Shown one piece after another: positions 21,385 through 28,925 of a DNA stretch of 29,587 nt (positions are counted from its first letter, which is position 1; every line of letters starts with the position of its first letter). Position numbers and translations under genes: made by a program. The DNA comes from Acidobacteriota bacterium. GTDB lineage: Bacteria > Acidobacteriota > Terriglobia > Terriglobales > Acidobacteriaceae. Location: positions 1-29,587 of the forward strand of contig JAJYCQ010000023.1 in assembly GCA_021778315.1 (NCBI GenBank), written 5' to 3'. Under the pieces are notes generated by a model, which was not told the origin of the DNA, made no database searches, and worked only from the letters and a program-made list of their open reading frames with translations.

Positions 21385-23007
21385 CTACTTCTTCACCGCA
21401 AACTGGCTCTCCGGCAGGATCGCAGGCCGCACCGCAGCATCCGCAATCGACTCCACCAGCCGGTAGAAAAACACATCGAACTTCGCCGCCGCCGTAAAAT
21501 CCATCGGCTGCGTCACGTCATCCTGCGGCCGGTGATACCGCACCTCATACCACTCGCGATAGCGCTTCTCCGCGTCCGTCCCCGGATCATATCCAAAGAT
21601 AAAACTGATCGCCGGCACATTAATCCGCAGAAACGGATACTGGTCCGCCCGCCGCAGCAGTTGGCGCTCCGGCTCACGGTCCTCACGAATCTCAATCCCC
21701 ATCCCCTTCCCAACCTCCCGCGCCGTCTCCCCCAGCGTCGTATCGTTCACCGCTTCAGCCGTCAAAATATTCAGCGGAAACAGCGGCCGCAGCTGGTCAA
21801 GATTCACATCCGCCGCAAGCCCCTCCACCGGCATCGTCGGATGCCCCACAAACCAGTTCGACCCCAACAGCCCCTTCTCCTCTCCCGTAAACGCGCAGAA
21901 CAAAATCGACCGCTTCGGAGCCGCCAGCGTAATCCCCTTGTCCGCCCCATCGCTCGTCCCTCCATGCGCCACCGCGCCCGCATGCAGGTCATCCGCCATC
22001 TGGATCAGCAGAGCCACGTACGCCGCATCATCCAGCGCCCCGTTATACAAATTGTCGCCGTGCACCGGAGTCCCAAATCCATATCCATCCAGATGAGCCC
22101 CCACCACCACATACTCCTCGCGCAGCTTCGGATCAGAACCCGGCAGCACCGCCAGCACATTCGGCGAACTCAGATCCCGACTCTTCAGCCGCAGCGTCAC
22201 CCGCAGCTTCCCCGGAATCTCAAAGCTCGGCAGCGCCTCTTTCGCTCCACCCCTCTTCAAAATCGCAGCCGCATCCTGCCCCGACCCCGCCAGCAATTTC
22301 GCAAACGCCTCCGCACTCAGCCGCATCACCGGCAGCATCTCAACAGGCTTCGCCGCCACCTTCCCCTCCCGCAGCGTCACACTCCGCGCATACGCATACG
22401 GCCACCGCGGCGGCTCAATCGTAAAGTAAGGATCATCGACATTCACCACGCCCAGCGCCCTTCCCGCGCGAGCATTCGCAACCCGCTCGCCACCCGTCGG
22501 CAGACCCGCCCGCTGCGTTCCAAAGCACACCACCATCTTCCCCGCGACATCCTTCATCGCGTCCTTGCCGCAGTACCCTCGAAACGTCAGCGCACCCGTC
22601 CCCTCGCGCAGCGCGTCCTCCGAAGCCCCAACCGTAATCTCCTGCAAGAAATCCAGCTTCAGCTTCCCACCCGCGCGTTCGACAACAAAACTCGTCCCCG
22701 CAGATTCGACCGCCACTTCGTGCATCGGCACCGTCTGAAAGTACGAACCATCGTCACCCGCAGGCTTCAGTCCCGCCGCCTTGAACCGCGCCGCCACGTA
22801 CTCCGCCGCCCGCTGATACGCCGCAGTCCCCGTATCGCGCCCCTCCATCGCATCGTTCGACAGCGCCTCGGTCGTATGCCACCACGCCAGCGTATCCGCG
22901 TTATGAATCTCCCCATCGCGAGGATGCACCTGCGCCGAAGCATTCTGCGCCGTCAGTTTCGAGACCGCAAAAACGAAAAGAAATGTCGCCGTCAATAGAT
23001 TTCGCAT
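21385..23007 (-). CDS. Exported M28-family zinc metallopeptidase
   Basis: 540 aa. The ATG at 23007 opens a signal peptide (MRNLLTATFLFVFAVSKLTAQ); an in-frame ATG at 23025 is less likely because TAGTAT ends 8 nt before 23007. A protease-associated type insert (~90-270) precedes the M28 catalytic core. Co-catalytic zinc ligands and acid residues are visible: GAHLDGYG (His305), GALDDA (Asp326 or Asp327), FTGEEKGLLGS (Glu376, Glu377), NLDQ (Asp404) and YHRPQDD (His492). SDNYPF of other members appears as RADQYPFLRINVPAI. It is likely a periplasmic or secreted aminopeptidase. It sits between pheS and pheT, an unusual place, and probably has its own leaderless promoter. Confidence 0.92.
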   Translation of the reverse strand: MRNLLTATFLFVFAVSKLTAQNASAQVHPRDGEIHNADTLAWWHTTEALSNDAMEGRDTGTAAYQRAAEYVAARFKAAGLKPAGDDGSYFQTVPMHEVAVESAGTSFVVERAGGKLKLDFLQEITVGASEDALREGTGALTFRGYCGKDAMKDVAGKMVVCFGTQRAGLPTGGERVANARAGRALGVVNVDDPYFTIEPPRWPYAYARSVTLREGKVAAKPVEMLPVMRLSAEAFAKLLAGSGQDAAAILKRGGAKEALPSFEIPGKLRVTLRLKSRDLSSPNVLAVLPGSDPKLREEYVVVGAHLDGYGFGTPVHGDNLYNGALDDAAYVALLIQMADDLHAGAVAHGGTSDGADKGITLAAPKRSILFCAFTGEEKGLLGSNWFVGHPTMPVEGLAADVNLDQLRPLFPLNILTAEAVNDTTLGETAREVGKGMGIEIREDREPERQLLRRADQYPFLRINVPAISFIFGYDPGTDAEKRYREWYEVRYHRPQDDVTQPMDFTAAAKFDVFFYRLVESIADAAVRPAILPESQFAVKK

Positions 23008-23015
23008 GTTTGCCG

Positions 23016-23021
23016 ATACTA
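23016..23021 (-). promoter_or_regulatory. -10 box of a probable leaderless M28 peptidase promoter
   Basis: Minus-strand TAGTAT is followed by 8 nt and the ATG at 23007. It implies that the peptidase is transcribed separately from pheS and the VanZ-like gene, which end 39 bp upstream. Confidence 0.4.
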
Positions 23022-23046
23022 GCAAAACATACCCACCCCAAGGTAC

Positions 23047-23394
23047 TTACGGCCTCTTCCCCGGCAGCAGCCAGATCGCCAGGCATCCCATCGCCACGCC
23101 GAAGCAGTCCGTCTGCACGTCTCCCCACTCAATCGCCGCCTGGCTCACACGCGCTTCCAGAAACTCCATCGCCAGGCCAAGCAGGATCACACCCGCCACC
23201 CACATCCATCGTCGTGAGATCCGACTCGACGCCCGCACAGCCAGCGCACCCAGCACGCCAAACAACCCCATGTGACTCCACAGGTGCATACCGCCGTTAG
23301 TATGCAGCCACGCGCGTGATTGCCCAACAAACGATAGCCCGGCCACCAGACAACCCAAGGCAATCGCAAGTCCACCGGCGAGCCGCGCGCTCAT
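23047..23394 (-). CDS. Small VanZ-like membrane protein
   Basis: 115 aa with about four hydrophobic segments: GGLAIALGCLVAGLSFV, MHLWSHMGLFGVLGALAV, WMWVAGVILLGLAMEFLEA and DCFGVAMGCLAIWLLP. The pattern MEFLEARVSQAAIEWGDVQTDCFGVAMG matches the VanZ-like signature (acidic residue in the third helix, then D-x-x-x-N/C-x-x-G). VanZ relatives are poorly understood; the founding member gives low-level teicoplanin resistance. The frame is open to 23469 inside pheS, but the ATG at 23394, 10 bp after the pheS stop, is the natural start; GGGA directly abuts it. It is probably co-transcribed with pheS. Confidence 0.78.
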   Translation of the reverse strand: MSARLAGGLAIALGCLVAGLSFVGQSRAWLHTNGGMHLWSHMGLFGVLGALAVRASSRISRRWMWVAGVILLGLAMEFLEARVSQAAIEWGDVQTDCFGVAMGCLAIWLLPGKRP

Positions 23395-23404
23395 TCCCAG
23401 CCGC

Positions 23405-24520
23405 TCAAGCGAACTGTTCCAGAAACCGCATATCCCCCGAGTACAGCAGCCCGATATCGCTGATCCCATACTTCATCATCGCGATTCGGTCGACGCCCAT
23501 CCCAAACGCAAACCCGCTGATCTTGCGCGTGTCATACACCGGCTCGCGGCCCATCTCCACGCGCCGCTGATTCACCGACTCGAACACCGCCGGGTCCACC
23601 ATCCCACATCCCAGCAGCTCAATCCATCCCGAATGCTTGCACTTCCTGCAGCCCTTGCCCCCGCAAAAAATACACGAGATCTGCACGTCCGCGCTAGGCT
23701 CCGTAAACGGAAAGAACGACGGGAAAAATCTCGTCTTCACCGCCGACCCAAAGAACGCCTTCATCGCAAAATCCAGCGTCCCCTTCAGATCGCTGAACGT
23801 AATATTCGTATCCACGCACAGCCCCTCCACCTGGTGAAACACCGGCGAGTGCGTCGCATCCGCAGCATCATTCCGATGCACCTTGCCCGGAATAATCAGC
23901 CGCAACGGAGGCTCCTGCTCCAGCATCGACCGTATCTGCACCGGCGACGTATGCGTGCGCATCAGCAGCCGTTCGCGCAGCGGTTTACCCTCCTGCCCCG
24001 CCACCACCAGCGTGTCCTGCGTATCGCGAGCCGGATGATTCGGAGGAAAATTCAACGCCTCAAAATTATAAAAATCGTTCTCCACCTCCGGCCCCAACCC
24101 CACCGAATACCCCATCCGCTGAAACACACTGACAATCTCCGCCATCGTCTTCACCAGCGGATGCTCCACCCCCACCCTCCGTCCCGCACCTGGCAGCGTC
24201 ACATCCAGCCCCGCGCCCGCAGGCCTCATCTCCGCAGCAGCACTCGCCGAGCGAGCCTCTTCAATCTGCCCCTTCAACTTATTGAACCGCACACCCAGCG
24301 ACTTCTTCGCCTCTACCGGCGCGGACTTCAGCCACGCAGCGCTCAACTGCCCCAGTCGACCCTGCTTGCGCCCCAGCCACTCCAGCCGGAACGCCTCCAT
24401 CGCCTCATCGCTACTCAGCGCGCGAGTCTGCGCCGCAACCTCGCCCTCAAGCTCGCCAAATACGCGATCAAGCTCGGCCTCGTCATACTGCTTCAATTCT
24501 GGAATCGCTGCGTTCATCAT
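23405..24520 (-). CDS. pheS: Phenylalanine--tRNA ligase alpha subunit
   Basis: 371 aa, the catalytic subunit. An N-terminal coiled-coil arm (to ~90) precedes the class II core. HPLVKTMAEIVSVFQRMGYSVGLGPEVENDFYNFEALNFPPNHPARD, motif 2 RLIIPGKVHRNDAADATHSPVFHQVEGL and motif 3 GFAFGMGVDRIAMMKYGISDI are intact. A CX2C-X4-CX2C cluster (Cys283, 286, 291, 294; CIFCGGKGCRKC) forms a zinc-ribbon-like insertion seen in many bacterial PheS. The start is the first of two ATGs at 24520. It follows the UbiA-family gene by 30 bp, so transcription from that gene is likely. The partner pheT lies 2.1 kb downstream, after a VanZ-like gene and an M28 peptidase, instead of being adjacent. Confidence 0.96.
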   Translation of the reverse strand: MMNAAIPELKQYDEAELDRVFGELEGEVAAQTRALSSDEAMEAFRLEWLGRKQGRLGQLSAAWLKSAPVEAKKSLGVRFNKLKGQIEEARSASAAAEMRPAGAGLDVTLPGAGRRVGVEHPLVKTMAEIVSVFQRMGYSVGLGPEVENDFYNFEALNFPPNHPARDTQDTLVVAGQEGKPLRERLLMRTHTSPVQIRSMLEQEPPLRLIIPGKVHRNDAADATHSPVFHQVEGLCVDTNITFSDLKGTLDFAMKAFFGSAVKTRFFPSFFPFTEPSADVQISCIFCGGKGCRKCKHSGWIELLGCGMVDPAVFESVNQRRVEMGREPVYDTRKISGFAFGMGVDRIAMMKYGISDIGLLYSGDMRFLEQFA

Positions 24521-24550
24521 GTCGGACTATCAGGATAACTGACGCTCACC

Positions 24551-26089
24551 CTACAGCGCCCACCAAACCACCGCCGCCATCAGCACCCCCAGCAGCAAAC
24601 TCCTCTTATCCGTGATCGCATACACCACCGGATCATCATGCATCTCGCCGCGACTGGCCTTCATCCACACCTGACTCAACCACAGCAGCAGCACCGGTAC
24701 CACCAGCCACAAACGCACCGGGTGCCGGTACAACACATTCGTCTCCGCATTGTTGATATACAGCGTCATCACGACGACGGCAGCATACGCAGCGCCCGTC
24801 CCCAACGCCCGCATCTGCTCCAGATCGCTCACAAAATAACCGCGCCCATTGCTCACCGCACCACCGCGCTCGCGCAAGCCCTCCAGCTCGCTGAACCGCT
24901 TCACAAACGCCAGCGACAGGAAAAAGAACACGCTAAACCCCGCCAGCCACGCCGACACCATCACCCCCGTCGCCGCGCTTCCCGCCAATATCCGCACCGT
25001 ATACAGTCCACTCAGCACAAACACATCCAGCAGCAGCTTCCGCTTCAAATACAGCGAGTACGTCAGCGTCACCGCCGTATAAAATCCCAGCCATCCCAGA
25101 AAACTATACGGCCGCGACAGCACATAGTCGCCCGGCATCGCGTCCACAATCCGAGGCAGCGCCAACGCCAGCGCCAGCGACGCCAGCATCAGCAGGCACA
25201 CCACCACCACCCCCGAGATCGCCGACAAATCCCCCGCCGCAAACGGCCTCCGCCGCTTCCTTGGGTGCCTCCGGTCCGCCTCCAGATCCAGCAGGTCGTT
25301 GATGATGTACGTCGCCGAAGCACACAGCCCAAAGCTGAAGAACCCCGTGATCGCCCCACCAAACGTGCCCGGATTCCACCGGTGCGCCAGCAGCAGCGGC
25401 ACAAAGATCAGCGTGTTCTTCGCCCACTGATGCAGCCGGATCGCCTTCAGCCAGCTCCGCAGCGCCGGCACGCGATCCTCAAACGTAGCCGCTGCAATCG
25501 TCCCTTTGCGCTTCATCCCCGCACGCAGTGCAGGCTCAGGATTGGCCACCATCGGCGACACGCAGGCCGCCAGCAACTCCACATCCGGCTTCGCGTTCCC
25601 GATATAACAAAACTCATCTCCAAACTGCGCGCGAAACGCGGCCAGCTTGTTCCCTCCCGCCAGATTTGTCGCTCCATCCGACGCCAGCACCCCCGCAAAA
25701 ATCCCCAGGTGCTCCGCCACCCGCTCCGCCAGCGTCCGGTCCGCCGCCGTCGCCAGATAGATCGCCCTCCCCTCGCCATGCTGCTGCCGCAGATACTCCA
25801 GCAGTGGCCGGTTATACGGTAGATGCTCCACATCCAGCGTCACCGCCGCCGTCAGATGCCGCTTGAACGCCGCACGTCCCTCGGCAATCCACCCCGGAAC
25901 CTTCAGCAGATCCATCGGACGCTGCCTCGCCACCACCAGCACTGTATCCAGCAGCGTGTCCGACTTCACCAGCGTCCCATCCAGGTCCACGCACAGCGCC
26001 ACTCCCGGGCGCAGCCCCGCACCCTCCGCCGCCATCTCGTCCCCGGCAAGAACCTCGCTCAACCTCGTGGCTTTTTCAGCAGCACTCAT
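24551..26089 (-). CDS. HAD hydrolase fused to UbiA-family prenyltransferase
   Basis: 512 aa. The N-terminal ~200 residues are a HAD-type phosphatase-like domain: CVDLDGTLVKSDTLLD (Asp35, Asp37), a middle segment LATAADRTLAERVAEHLGIF and GNAKPD in place of motif IV. The rest is a UbiA integral-membrane prenyltransferase with about eight helices. The prenyl diphosphate motif is NDLLDLEADRRHPRKRRRPFAAGDLS (Asn264, Asp265, Asp268, Asp272). SLYLKRKLLLDVFVLSGLYTVRILAG and SDLEQMRALG fit the decaprenyl-phosphate phosphoribosyltransferase-like (DprE/UbiA) branch. In related fusions the HAD part may act on the polyprenyl-phosphate sugar product; the exact reaction is not established here. It is 30 bp upstream of pheS and divergent from the next gene. 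Confidence 0.88.
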   Translation of the reverse strand: MSAAEKATRLSEVLAGDEMAAEGAGLRPGVALCVDLDGTLVKSDTLLDTVLVVARQRPMDLLKVPGWIAEGRAAFKRHLTAAVTLDVEHLPYNRPLLEYLRQQHGEGRAIYLATAADRTLAERVAEHLGIFAGVLASDGATNLAGGNKLAAFRAQFGDEFCYIGNAKPDVELLAACVSPMVANPEPALRAGMKRKGTIAAATFEDRVPALRSWLKAIRLHQWAKNTLIFVPLLLAHRWNPGTFGGAITGFFSFGLCASATYIINDLLDLEADRRHPRKRRRPFAAGDLSAISGVVVVCLLMLASLALALALPRIVDAMPGDYVLSRPYSFLGWLGFYTAVTLTYSLYLKRKLLLDVFVLSGLYTVRILAGSAATGVMVSAWLAGFSVFFFLSLAFVKRFSELEGLRERGGAVSNGRGYFVSDLEQMRALGTGAAYAAVVVMTLYINNAETNVLYRHPVRLWLVVPVLLLWLSQVWMKASRGEMHDDPVVYAITDKRSLLLGVLMAAVVWWAL

Positions 26090-26217
26090 CGTCTACGTCT
26101 ATTCCCTTGCCGACTTTTTCATCCCGATCAACGCCACAAGCATACTGTTCTGTATCTCGTCACTATACCGCGCCAGCCATCTACCTCCACTCTCACCGCA
26201 ACGCAGCCAACCTCGTC

Positions 26218-26223
26218 TAAACT
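26218..26223 (+). promoter_or_regulatory. -10 box of a probable leaderless promoter
   Basis: TAAACT ends 7 nt before the ATG at 26231 in the 141-bp divergent gap with the UbiA-family gene. No Shine-Dalgarno sequence. Confidence 0.4.
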
Positions 26224-26230
26224 CGCAAGC

Positions 26231-27700
26231 ATGCACCCGCGCTCCTCCATCTGCGCCACCCTTAGCCTCAGCGCCGCTTTCCTCTCGCCCCTCCTCGCCC
26301 AGACCCACCGGGTCGAAGCGCCCGAAAAAGTCACCCGCGCCATCGGGGTCTACGAGTGGACCGGCCAACTCCCCAAGCCCACCTCCGCCCGCCTCATCCC
26401 CGTCTCCCTCTTCATCAACGGCCACTTTGAAGACGCCGGAGTCTACCTCGCCCACCCCGTCCCCTTCGTCCTCGAGACCGGCGACGTTTACTCCATCGAG
26501 CGAGCCGGCGAATCTATCGGCACCCTCGACCTCGAGTACGCCCGCAACATCGTCACCCACCGCTCCGCCACCGACGACAACCCCATCGGCGCCTGGTTCG
26601 GCTACGGCCGATTCCTCACCCCCGCCCAGGAAGCCAAAATCACCGCCCGCGCCGCCGCCAAAACTCCCGTCATCGTCGCCTCCACCGACCCCGACTCCGG
26701 CGACGACAAGCCCCACTTCATCCGCCGCCAATCTTCTTCCACCCCCGCCACGCCCTCCACCACCAAGTCCACCACCCCAGCGACCACCACCTCCCCTGCC
26801 CCCGACGACGACCCCGACCGCCCCACCCTCCGTCACCGCGATCCAGCCGACGCCACCGCCTCAAAGAAAAGCAGCAACAAGGTCGCCGGCTACGTCACGC
26901 CCCCTAACACCTCGCTCAATGACGACCCCAACCGTCCCTCCCTCCGTCGAGGAGTCCCAGCCGACGTCGTCACCACCACCCAGCTCACCGGAACCCCTCC
27001 CAACCTCCATCAGGCCGTCGCCGTCTCCGATCCCGCCAACCACGACCCCCACCCCTTCGCCCGCGAATGGGCCACCTCCACCGAGCGAGCCCAGACCCTC
27101 ACCGCCTTCGAAGCCCTCGCCCAGCCCCGCCTCGCCCAATACATCGCCACCAACAAGCTCAATCCCACCGCCCAACCCGCAACCACCACCAAGCCCGCCT
27201 CTACCACCAAGCCCGCGTCCGCCACCCACACCACCACCAAGCCCGCGCCATCTAGCCACACCACCACCCACACAACGACTCACACCACGACTCACGCCAC
27301 CGCCCACAGCCGCACCAAAAAAGCCACCCCTCCACCCCCACCGCCGCCCGTTCCTCTCGCCAACGAGGAAGTCTACAGCTACACCCTCAGCTACGGAGGC
27401 CTCCCTACCTTCGTCTACACCGCCGAAGCCCCCATCCCCAACGGCGGCCCCGTCTACATCACCCTCGTCGCCCAGCGCCTCCCCACCGGCGAGCTCCAGG
27501 TCGCGCTCACCTCTGTCACCGACGCCACCCACCTCAACCGCTCCCCCTGGCTCCGTTTCGTCGACATCGTCGATCCCGACTGGAGCCACCGCGGCAGCTT
27601 CCTCTTCGAGCTCCGCGCCCAATCCTCCCGCCAATTCGCCCTCTACCGCCTCATCTCCGCCCAGGCCGAGCAAACCTTCATCACCGGCATCATCGAATAG
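26231..27700 (+). CDS. Secreted Thr/Pro/His-rich acidobacterial protein of unknown function
   Basis: 489 aa. The frame is open far upstream, but the ATG at 26231 opens a signal peptide (MHPRSSICATLSLSAAFLSPLLAQ). Residues ~25-150 form a conserved-looking domain (RAIGVYEWTGQLPKPTSARLIPVSLFINGHFEDAGVY, then LETGDVYSIERAG). The middle is disordered and carries two copies of DDPxRPxLRxxxPAD (around residues 196 and 237). A Thr/Lys/Pro/Ala stretch leads to five His residues at i+4 spacing (343, 347, 351, 355, 359) and a polyproline run. The C-terminal ~115 residues (SYTLSYGGLPTFVYTAEAPIPNGGPVYITLVAQ ... RFVDIVDPDW) form a second globular domain. Acidobacterial proteins of this layout have no assigned role. 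It converges on the DoxX-like gene with a 4-bp gap. Confidence 0.85.
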   Translation: MHPRSSICATLSLSAAFLSPLLAQTHRVEAPEKVTRAIGVYEWTGQLPKPTSARLIPVSLFINGHFEDAGVYLAHPVPFVLETGDVYSIERAGESIGTLDLEYARNIVTHRSATDDNPIGAWFGYGRFLTPAQEAKITARAAAKTPVIVASTDPDSGDDKPHFIRRQSSSTPATPSTTKSTTPATTTSPAPDDDPDRPTLRHRDPADATASKKSSNKVAGYVTPPNTSLNDDPNRPSLRRGVPADVVTTTQLTGTPPNLHQAVAVSDPANHDPHPFAREWATSTERAQTLTAFEALAQPRLAQYIATNKLNPTAQPATTTKPASTTKPASATHTTTKPAPSSHTTTHTTTHTTTHATAHSRTKKATPPPPPPPVPLANEEVYSYTLSYGGLPTFVYTAEAPIPNGGPVYITLVAQRLPTGELQVALTSVTDATHLNRSPWLRFVDIVDPDWSHRGSFLFELRAQSSRQFALYRLISAQAEQTFITGIIE

Positions 27701-27716
27701 CTGCTCACCCAGCAGC
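27700..27716. other. Small hairpin between convergent genes
   Basis: GCTGCT-CACCC-AGCAGC spans the two stop codons of the converging genes. The stem is 6 bp without a T tract, so a role as bidirectional terminator is only possible. Confidence 0.3.
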
Positions 27717-28091
27717 CGCTTGCCCGCAAACTCTCCTGCTAGCCGGCCGCCACCACCACGATCCAACCAGGATCGCCAGCACTACCAGCGGCGCCAGCAC
27801 ATGCCACCACACCCCTCCCGTAGCCACCACCGCCACCACGGCTCCGGTCAGATCGAAGACCATTCCCGCATACGCCCACTCCTTCACCAGCCCCATCCCC
27901 GGCACCAGCAGCGCAATCGAACCCAGCACCTTCCAAACCCCCAGGAACGTCACAAAGTAAGCCGGAAACCCCAGCCGCATCACGCCCGCCACCGCCTCAT
28001 GCGCGCCCACTACGTAGAACACGCCGCCCGGCAGGAACGCGAACACAACCAGCCCCGTACACGCCCAATAAAGCCAGAGTTTCGTCCTCAT
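27705..28091 (-). CDS. DoxX-like small membrane protein
   Basis: 128 aa with four hydrophobic helices, beginning MRTKLWLYWACTGLVVFAFLPGGVFY. FLGVWKVLGSIALLVPGMGLVKEWAYAGMVFDLTGA is the typical DoxX/DoxX-like helix 2-3 region with the conserved KxxG and EWAYAG/F-D-L-x-G elements. It is the third gene of the ArsR-SRPBCC-DoxX operon. The ATG at 28091 follows the SRPBCC stop by 2 bp and has GGAG about 7 nt upstream, inside that gene. The longer open frame to 28253 is not needed. The function of DoxX-like proteins in these operons is unknown. Confidence 0.85.
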   Translation of the reverse strand: MRTKLWLYWACTGLVVFAFLPGGVFYVVGAHEAVAGVMRLGFPAYFVTFLGVWKVLGSIALLVPGMGLVKEWAYAGMVFDLTGAVVAVVATGGVWWHVLAPLVVLAILVGSWWWRPASRRVCGQAAAG

Positions 28092-28093
28092 CT

Positions 28094-28543
28094 TTAGCTC
28101 CTCTCTTCCAGGCCGGCCAGCACCCTCTCCAGCCCGCCAATAAACTTCTGCCAGCCATAGGTTGCCCCCTTGTACGCTGCCTCCTGGTCCGCACCGAAGC
28201 CAGAATGCTCCATCCGCACCAGCGTTCCCCCAGCCGTACGCGTCAGCGTCCACGCCACCACACTCTCCAGCCCCAGAGCTCCCCAGCTATACGCCAGCCG
28301 CTCCGGAGGTTCCACCGCCAGCACCTCGCACGTAATCACACCATCCCAGTGCGGCATCGGATCCATCCGAAACTGAAAGCGATGACCCACCACCGGCTGA
28401 AGGTCGTTCTTCATCAGCCACTGCGAGATCAACTCGCCCTCCGTCAGCGCCCTCCACACCTTCTCCCGAGCATGCGCAAACTCTCTCTCGACCACCACCG
28501 AACGCGTTGCCGAACTCATTTCACTCATGCCTGACTCACTCAT
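28094..28543 (-). CDS. SRPBCC (AHSA1/START-like) domain protein
   Basis: 149 aa. A single Bet v1-like ligand-binding fold: SVVVEREFAHAREKVWRALTEGELISQWLM, then FRMDPMPHWDGVITCEVLAVEPPERLAYSWG, and the closing helix YKGATYGWQKFIGGLERVLAGL. The ATG at 28543 overlaps the arsR stop by 4 nt (ATGA), showing translational coupling; an ATG at 28528 is an alternative. Genes of this type almost always follow an ArsR-type repressor, as here. They are thought to bind small hydrophobic ligands; the ligand is unknown. Confidence 0.9.
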   Translation of the reverse strand: MSESGMSEMSSATRSVVVEREFAHAREKVWRALTEGELISQWLMKNDLQPVVGHRFQFRMDPMPHWDGVITCEVLAVEPPERLAYSWGALGLESVVAWTLTRTAGGTLVRMEHSGFGADQEAAYKGATYGWQKFIGGLERVLAGLEERS

Positions 28544-28866
28544 AGCTCCATCCTCTCCAGAACAGCTTCCAACCGGCTGAATCGATCCCGCCAGAACACC
28601 CCATAAAAGCTCATCCAATCCACCAGCGGCTCCAGCGCCTTCGGCTCCGCCCTGTAGTGCGTCTCCCGCCCCTCCCTCCGGTCTCGCACCAGCATCGCCA
28701 TCTTCAGCACCGTCAAATGCTTCGACACCGCCGGCTGCGACACTCCTGCATAATCCGTCAACGCATGCACCGTCTGCTCCCCCTCCCGGCTCAGCCGTTC
28801 AAAGATCGCTCGACGCGTCGGATCAGAAAGCGCCTTGAACACCACATCGGGGGAAGCAGCCTGCAT
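28540..28866 (-). CDS. ArsR-family transcriptional repressor (SdpR-like)
   Basis: 108 aa winged-helix repressor. VFKALSDPTRRAIFERLSREGEQTVHALTDYAGVSQPAVSKHLTVLKMAMLVRDRREGRETHYRAEP (residues 9-75) is the whole DNA-binding domain with the helix-turn-helix at AGVSQPAVSKHLTVL. No ArsR metal-binding cysteines are present, as usual for the group paired with SRPBCC genes. It heads a three-gene operon with 4-nt and 2-bp junctions. Its promoter (TTGACT, 17 nt, TATAGT) ends 6 nt before the ATG, and an inverted repeat (28876-28891) overlaps the -10 box, so autorepression is likely. Confidence 0.92.
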   Translation of the reverse strand: MQAASPDVVFKALSDPTRRAIFERLSREGEQTVHALTDYAGVSQPAVSKHLTVLKMAMLVRDRREGRETHYRAEPKALEPLVDWMSFYGVFWRDRFSRLEAVLERMEL

Positions 28867-28872
28867 CTCAAA

Positions 28873-28901
28873 ACTATAGCCAACCGGTTATGAATAGTCA
28901 A
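28873..28901 (-). promoter_or_regulatory. Leaderless promoter of the arsR operon
   Basis: Minus-strand TTGACT (28901-28896), 17-nt spacer, TATAGT (28878-28873), then 6 nt to the ATG at 28866. Both boxes are near consensus. This is the clearest promoter of the window. Confidence 0.75.
28876..28891. promoter_or_regulatory. Putative ArsR operator
   Basis: ATAGCC-AACC-GGTTAT is an inverted repeat with 6-bp arms (one mismatch) and a 4-bp spacer. It covers the -10 end and spacer of the arsR promoter and reaches the -35 area of the divergent fabD promoter. Confidence 0.55.
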
Positions 28902-28913
28902 GCTCAAAATCGC

Positions 28914-28919
28914 TACACT
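28914..28919 (+). promoter_or_regulatory. -10 box of a probable leaderless fabD promoter
   Basis: TACACT ends 6 nt before the ATG at 28926, the same hexamer and spacing as for add. No Shine-Dalgarno sequence is present. Confidence 0.5.
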
Positions 28920-28925
28920 ATCTCC

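Noticed and set aside
21361..22998. Plus-strand frame of 545 codons rich in Arg, His and Pro
   Set aside because: Antisense shadow of the M28 peptidase, which has all zinc ligands and a signal peptide.
25863..28097. Plus-strand frame of 744 codons rich in Pro and Ser
   Set aside because: It overlaps the 489-aa secreted protein in another frame and parts of two minus-strand genes; no domain is visible and the composition is that of a shifted C-rich frame.
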